Part shown: piece by piece, positions 53,615 through 56,392 of the stretch | How positions within the stretch are numbered: the first letter of the stretch is position 1 | Layout: each line of letters starts with the position of its first letter | DNA from: Bacillus thermotolerans | GTDB taxonomy: Bacteria; Bacillota; Bacilli; Bacillales; Domibacillaceae | Assembly: GCF_000812025.2 (NCBI RefSeq) | Contig: NZ_JWJE02000026.1 | Location: 1 to 56,392 of the forward strand | DNA: 56,392 nucleotides | Direction: 5' to 3' | The notes under the pieces: generated by a model | The model's database searches: none | The model's input: only the letters and a program-made list of their open reading frames with translations | Told to the model about the DNA's origin: nothing | Program-made: the position numbers and the translations under genes

Positions 53615-53782
53615 ATGAACATAGCAAATAAAGTAAAAAGGTTTTTCTTCCGTAAATTGATATCTACTCTAGACGAACACCAATTAAAATGGATACTAAA
53701 TCACAATTATCCCGAGTGGGAGAAAGAGCTAGTAAAACAGGAATTAAGCAAGCGGTGTAACAAGTATGATAATGAACGTTAA
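53615..53782 (+). CDS. Small 55-residue protein, unknown
   Basis: Open frame from ATG with AAAGGTTGGAG just upstream: basic N terminus NIANKVKRFFFRKLIST, then LDEHQLKWILNHNYPEWEKEL and a charged tail. Helical prediction by eye. Not recognised. Convergent with the SinR-like gene, 15 bp between stops. Could be a partner or anti-repressor of that protein, as SinI is for SinR, but sequence likeness to SinI is not evident. Confidence 0.5.
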   Translation: MNIANKVKRFFFRKLISTLDEHQLKWILNHNYPEWEKELVKQELSKRCNKYDNER

Positions 53783-53797
53783 TGACTTAAATGCTAT

Positions 53798-53998
53798 TCA
53801 GTCATCATACTCAATCAAGTCATCCACTGAAACGCCTAGAACTTTACTGACCTTTATTAAAACTTCTATGGATGGATTTGATTGACTGTTTCTTTCAAGA
53901 CTGCTCAAGTAGGATTTCGCTACTCCGGATCGCTTTGCAAATTCCGATATTGTAAGATTTTTCTCTTGGCGTAATTTTTTTATGTTTGCCCCAATCAA
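53798..53998 (-). CDS. SinR-like HTH regulator, DNA-binding domain only
   Basis: 66-residue XRE-family protein. It aligns with the N-terminal half of SinR: MIGANIKKLRQEKN, then the recognition region GVAKSYLSSLERNSQSNPSIEVL, nearly the same as SinR GVAKSYLSSIERNLQTNPSI. The SinR C-terminal multimerisation/SinI-binding helices are missing. TTG start with AGGGGGG upstream. Since the recognition helix is kept, it should bind GTTCTYT-like DNA. Such sites are found nearby. Confidence 0.85.
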   Translation of the reverse strand: MIGANIKKLRQEKNLTISEFAKRSGVAKSYLSSLERNSQSNPSIEVLIKVSKVLGVSVDDLIEYDD

Positions 53999-54098
53999 GT
54001 TGCCCCCCTGCTTTCATTTCAAAAATATATAGTATCTACTGCTTAAGGCAGTTGATTTCTATAGCAATGCACTGGTTTACTTCTTTATAAGCAAGCAG

Positions 54099-54260
54099 CT
54101 ACTTAGGCGCTGTTATATTCCTTCGGTTTTTTTCTTCCCTTAACTGGAATGCCCTCTCCATGATGTATTTAATTTGCTTTAGCTTTTCTTCAGAGGCATC
54201 CTGCTTGATGTACCGTACTGCTCTTTTAATCGACTTTGGCAATTGATCAAAATTCTGCAT
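54099..54260 (-). CDS. Small 53-residue helical protein, unknown
   Basis: ATG with GAGGGAATGAG upstream; reads MQNFDQLPKSIKRAVRYIKQ followed by DASEEKLKQIKYIMERAFQL and a basic tail. Two charged helices, no membrane segment. Good ribosome site and sensible composition argue it is real. Not recognised. It is about 100 bp upstream of the SinR-like gene in the same direction and may be co-transcribed with it. Confidence 0.6.
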   Translation of the reverse strand: MQNFDQLPKSIKRAVRYIKQDASEEKLKQIKYIMERAFQLREEKNRRNITAPK

Positions 54261-54269
54261 CTCATTCCC

Positions 54270-54371
54270 TCACCCTACTAATTCTTTCAGATGCTTAACC
54301 ATCTGGTTTAACAGTTCAACAGCTAGATGACCATCGGCGTATGCTAAATTAGCAATACGGCCATCATCCAA
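54270..54371 (-). CDS. Micro-ORF or remnant upstream of the 53-residue gene
   Basis: A 33-codon frame from TTG reads DDGRIANLAYADGHLAVELLNQMVKHLKELVG and stops nine bases before the next ATG, as in an operon. The composition looks like real protein, but there is no good ribosome site and the frame is closed by TAG four codons further up. It may be the end of a decayed gene. Confidence 0.3.
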   Translation of the reverse strand: MDDGRIANLAYADGHLAVELLNQMVKHLKELVG

Positions 54372-54482
54372 ATATTTGCTGCATTTCCTGAATGACTATT
54401 CAACTCTCTCCAAAAAAATATTTTCCTTTATAACTAATTGTCTCTTCTTTAGTGGGAGTAACTATTTCTATCACGAGTAATT

Positions 54483-54502
54483 TTGTTCTTTATAAAGAAC
54501 AA
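54483..54502. promoter_or_regulatory. SinR-like operator 1 (perfect palindrome)
   Basis: TTGTTCTTTATAAAGAACAA, a perfect 20-bp palindrome. It contains GTTCTTT-AT-AAAGAAC, two inverted SinR half-sites (GTTCTYT) two bases apart. Upstream of the small genes and the SinR-like gene on the minus strand. Confidence 0.6.
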
Positions 54503-54630
54503 TCATCTTAAAAATTTTTATCGATCCCAACTTTTAATGGCAGATATATCTCGTTTTTCAAAATACGCTTTATATACTAAAGCTATTCCACCTCACCTTT
54601 CTGATAATAAGTTCTAAACAAACAACATTT

Positions 54631-54648
54631 TGTTCGTTTAAAAGAACA
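54631..54648. promoter_or_regulatory. SinR-like operator 2
   Basis: TGTTCGTTTAAAAGAACA is palindromic except for one pair, in the same 7-2-7 layout (GTTCGTT-TA-AAAGAAC) as operator 1, 147 bp away. Confidence 0.5.
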
Positions 54649-54798
54649 CCCAAATGTAGTTTATCACGGCAAAGTCACTTTGTAAATAATTTAATTTGAT
54701 GATTCTTTTATGTTTGTTTCTTCTCTGGAACTCCCAGTAGATAAAGCGACAGCGTCCTACAATTTCTATGAAATTTTCTAATAGTATAATCCATAGCA

Positions 54799-54838
54799 AA
54801 AAATGACCCTTGAAACATATTCATCAAGGGTCATTTTT
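54799..54838. terminator. Strong bidirectional terminator
   Basis: AAAAATGACCCTTGA (54799-54813) pairs perfectly with TCAAGGGTCATTTTT (54824-54838). The nearest upstream gene on the minus strand is the FG-GAP protein, whose stop is about 300 bases away. Otherwise nothing is seen in 54839-55134. Confidence 0.85.
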
Positions 54839-55134
54839 ACATTTATATTATTAAAGTCAGATTGATTGAAAGTCTTTATTTTAGCCCCTCTGCCTCTTCG
54901 ATCGACACAAGTTTTTTGGCGGTGTGAGTAATAAAACTATACTAAAGCAATCCTTGGCTAGAGAGCATTCACAATTACCAAACAGTTTGTATTTCAGTTC
55001 AATGTTTTATTATGCTATTCTTTTTTATTTTTCTGTCATATTCTTACTGGAATGATGCTGGCCGAATTAAAATCTGCATAAAAAAGAGCGTCTTCATTAC
55101 TCCTCATCACAATACTTAATACATTTAAAGCAGC

Positions 55135-55860
55135 CTATCCTTGGGATCCATAAATGGCTAAATCCTGGTAGTCCAGTATAAACATAAAGCCGTTCCATTT
55201 TAACCTGCTTTGAATAGTACCTAAAGAATCTGCATGGTATGTTCCAGCAATCTGCTGATAAGCAATTAGATCATACATATTATCAAATGCAAAATCAACC
55301 GGGTATAAACCGCTTATGGGGTCCACCCACCCACTGACAGGCATCTTTAATTTACCATCCACATCATATATCTGATTTAAGTAATCAGGCTCTCTTAGTG
55401 ACAGATCGATCATATATCTTGTATCATCTCTTTTACTAAATACTTCTACCTTGTAGTTATCTTTGTAGGTCACATCATATTGGTACGCTTGGTTAAACCC
55501 ATCAGAATCGAACAACAAACGTGGTTCGTTATTAACGAAGGAATAAACATAGCTATTTGTCGTTCCCCCACTGCCGCCTGTAGGGATGACAATTAAAATA
55601 TCATTGATCCCATCCCCCGTGAAATCTCCTAAAAACAGTATAGGATCATATCCCATATTTTTCTTCAGAGGAATATTCACAGACACTCCTGTGGCTCCAT
55701 CCCGGATTCCGAGTGTCATATTCTGTATAATGGAAACATCTGTTTCTCTGTAACCAGTCACGTATACAATATCGGGGATCAAGTCACCATTTACATCGCC
55801 TGTTACTGAAACAACCACACTAGAAGCTCTCGTGTTTGGATTGAAATAATGTCTACTCAT
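55135..55860 (-). CDS. FG-GAP/VCBS-like repeat protein, probable spore-surface protein
   Basis: 241-residue protein with at least two calcium-loop-like beta-propeller repeats: VTGDVNGDLIPDIVYVTG and LGDFTGDGINDILIVIP, each with the DxNxDxxxD pattern. No signal peptide or membrane segment. ATG at 55860 follows GGGAGTCC; a longer open frame has no ribosome site. A sigma-K-type promoter lies directly upstream, so mother-cell expression late in sporulation is likely. A protein without a signal made in the mother cell fits assembly onto the spore coat; this is inferred. Confidence 0.8.
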   Translation of the reverse strand: MSRHYFNPNTRASSVVVSVTGDVNGDLIPDIVYVTGYRETDVSIIQNMTLGIRDGATGVSVNIPLKKNMGYDPILFLGDFTGDGINDILIVIPTGGSGGTTNSYVYSFVNNEPRLLFDSDGFNQAYQYDVTYKDNYKVEVFSKRDDTRYMIDLSLREPDYLNQIYDVDGKLKMPVSGWVDPISGLYPVDFAFDNMYDLIAYQQIAGTYHADSLGTIQSRLKWNGFMFILDYQDLAIYGSQG

Positions 55861-55893
55861 ATTGGACTCCCTGCATAAATTTAATAGATACAG

Positions 55894-55921
55894 TAACCTA
55901 TGCACTAAACGGTACACATGT
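55894..55921 (-). promoter_or_regulatory. sigma-K-type promoter of the FG-GAP gene
   Basis: Minus strand: AC, 17 bp, CATAGGTTA, an exact fit to the sigma-K pattern AC-N16/17-CATANNNTA. The start point would be about 25 bases before the ATG. Confidence 0.65.
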
Positions 55922-55946
55922 TCAAACCTGCTAAATTCATACAAGC

Positions 55947-55974
55947 ACTTAAAAGCTCTATAGGTTATACAATA
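55947..55974 (+). promoter_or_regulatory. sigma-K-type promoter of the small LSm-like gene
   Basis: Plus strand: AC, 17 bp, TATACAATA, one mismatch to CATANNNTA. The start point would be about 14 bases before the ATG, right at the AAGGAG ribosome site. Confidence 0.55.
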
Positions 55975-55994
55975 GGGTAAAAGGAGTATCAGCT

Positions 55995-56219
55995 ATGCCT
56001 TGGCAACAGAAAGTCCCATACTTAATCGATCAGCCTATTGGAGTCTCATTCATAGACGGCACAGGAGCTTCAGGGGTTTTATGCGGTGTCTCTGCTGGAA
56101 AGCTTCTTATTATGCAATACCTGTATCAAGCACAATTCGCCTTAATGCAGTATGATCTGTATACGATTCAGGATATACACGGATTTCCGTCTTGTCCTGA
56201 TCAACAACCACTATATTAA
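55995..56219 (+). CDS. Small LSm-like protein, probable spore protein
   Basis: 74 residues: VPYLIDQPIGVSFIDGTGASGVLCGVSAGKLLIMQYLY, a pattern of short strands like the Sm/DUF2642-type beta barrel used by several Bacillus spore-coat proteins, then QFALMQYDLYTIQDIHGF. No signal peptide. AAGGAG ribosome site. It diverges from the FG-GAP gene, and both have sigma-K-type promoters. The exact family is not certain. Confidence 0.7.
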   Translation: MPWQQKVPYLIDQPIGVSFIDGTGASGVLCGVSAGKLLIMQYLYQAQFALMQYDLYTIQDIHGFPSCPDQQPLY

Positions 56220-56264
56220 TAAAGGTGTCCCTATTTATTATATAAGAAAGGAAATTTTGACAAC

Positions 56265-56302
56265 ATAAAAAACCACTTCCTAAGGTTACTAGGAAGTGGT
56301 TT
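56265..56302. terminator. First of two tandem terminators
   Basis: AACCACTTCCTA pairs with TAGGAAGTGGTT around seven bases; TTTTTT follows on the minus strand, TTTC on plus. Confidence 0.75.
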
Positions 56303-56315
56303 CAGTTTGTAGACA

Positions 56316-56352
56316 AAAGGGGTTCGGAATAGTCTTATTCCGAACCCTTTTT
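56316..56352. terminator. Second of two tandem terminators
   Basis: GGGTTCGGAATA pairs perfectly with TATTCCGAACCC around GTCT, followed by TTTTT on plus (and CTTTTG on minus). Confidence 0.85.
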
Positions 56353-56392
56353 CAGCGTTTTATTGGCGTTGACACCATTTATAGAAAAGACT

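Overview
The window is a low-to-mid GC chromosome segment from an endospore-forming Bacillaceae bacterium. The order gatCAB - camS - ligA - pcrA - pcrB - yerC/yerB/yerA - the twelve-gene pur operon - yebG - yebE - guaA matches the conserved Bacillus subtilis neighbourhood, read mostly on the minus strand. Late-sporulation (sigma-K type) promoters, spore-type GH18 enzymes and a SinR-like regulator support a spore former. Genus and species cannot be fixed from sequence alone.

Layout. 1-310: 3' end of an IS3-family transposase. 349-1275: carboxylesterase. 1243-4553: gatCAB. 4613-6080: lone isocitrate lyase aceA with an inverted repeat in its leader. 6169-12450: pcrB-pcrA-ligA-camS. 12476-15720: yerA-yerB-yerC. 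15818-28998: purEKBCSQLFMNHD, controlled by two inverted PurBoxes, a sigma-A promoter, a guanine-type riboswitch and an intrinsic terminator. 28998-29730: yebE-yebG. 30041-31921: guaA with its own guanine-type riboswitch. 31950-34313: pncB-nadE NAD salvage pair. 34539-35089: orphan gene. 35100-37168: lipoteichoic-acid synthase. 37254-41333: short aconitase-family protein with a small zinc-finger protein, then an acyl-CoA synthetase under a cre-overlapped promoter. 41459-42172: sirtuin. 42243-44052: phoX-tatA behind a candidate Pho box. 44309-46308: yugN-like gene and the cystine symporter tcyP. 46579-48350: ALDH4-type pyrroline-5-carboxylate dehydrogenase with a palindromic upstream site.

The right-hand 8 kb is the most unusual part. 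A membrane protein joins a degenerate GH18 domain, a NodB polysaccharide deacetylase and a processive GT2 synthase; an intact GH18 hydrolase follows it. The reading frame upstream of the annotated start appears broken by one missing base in an A7 tract. A SinR-like protein reduced to its DNA-binding domain lies next to it, and two 7-2-7 inverted repeats resembling SinR operators (GTTCTYT) lie about 0.5 kb further on, among tiny genes. Together these suggest a biofilm or exopolysaccharide module. At the far right, an FG-GAP/VCBS-like protein and a small LSm-like protein diverge from a 134-bp region carrying back-to-back sigma-K-type promoters, so they are probably mother-cell spore-surface genes.

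Functionally the window combines purine and GMP synthesis, NAD salvage, tRNA amidation and DNA repair (core) with accessory carbon, phosphate, proline and surface-polysaccharide functions.
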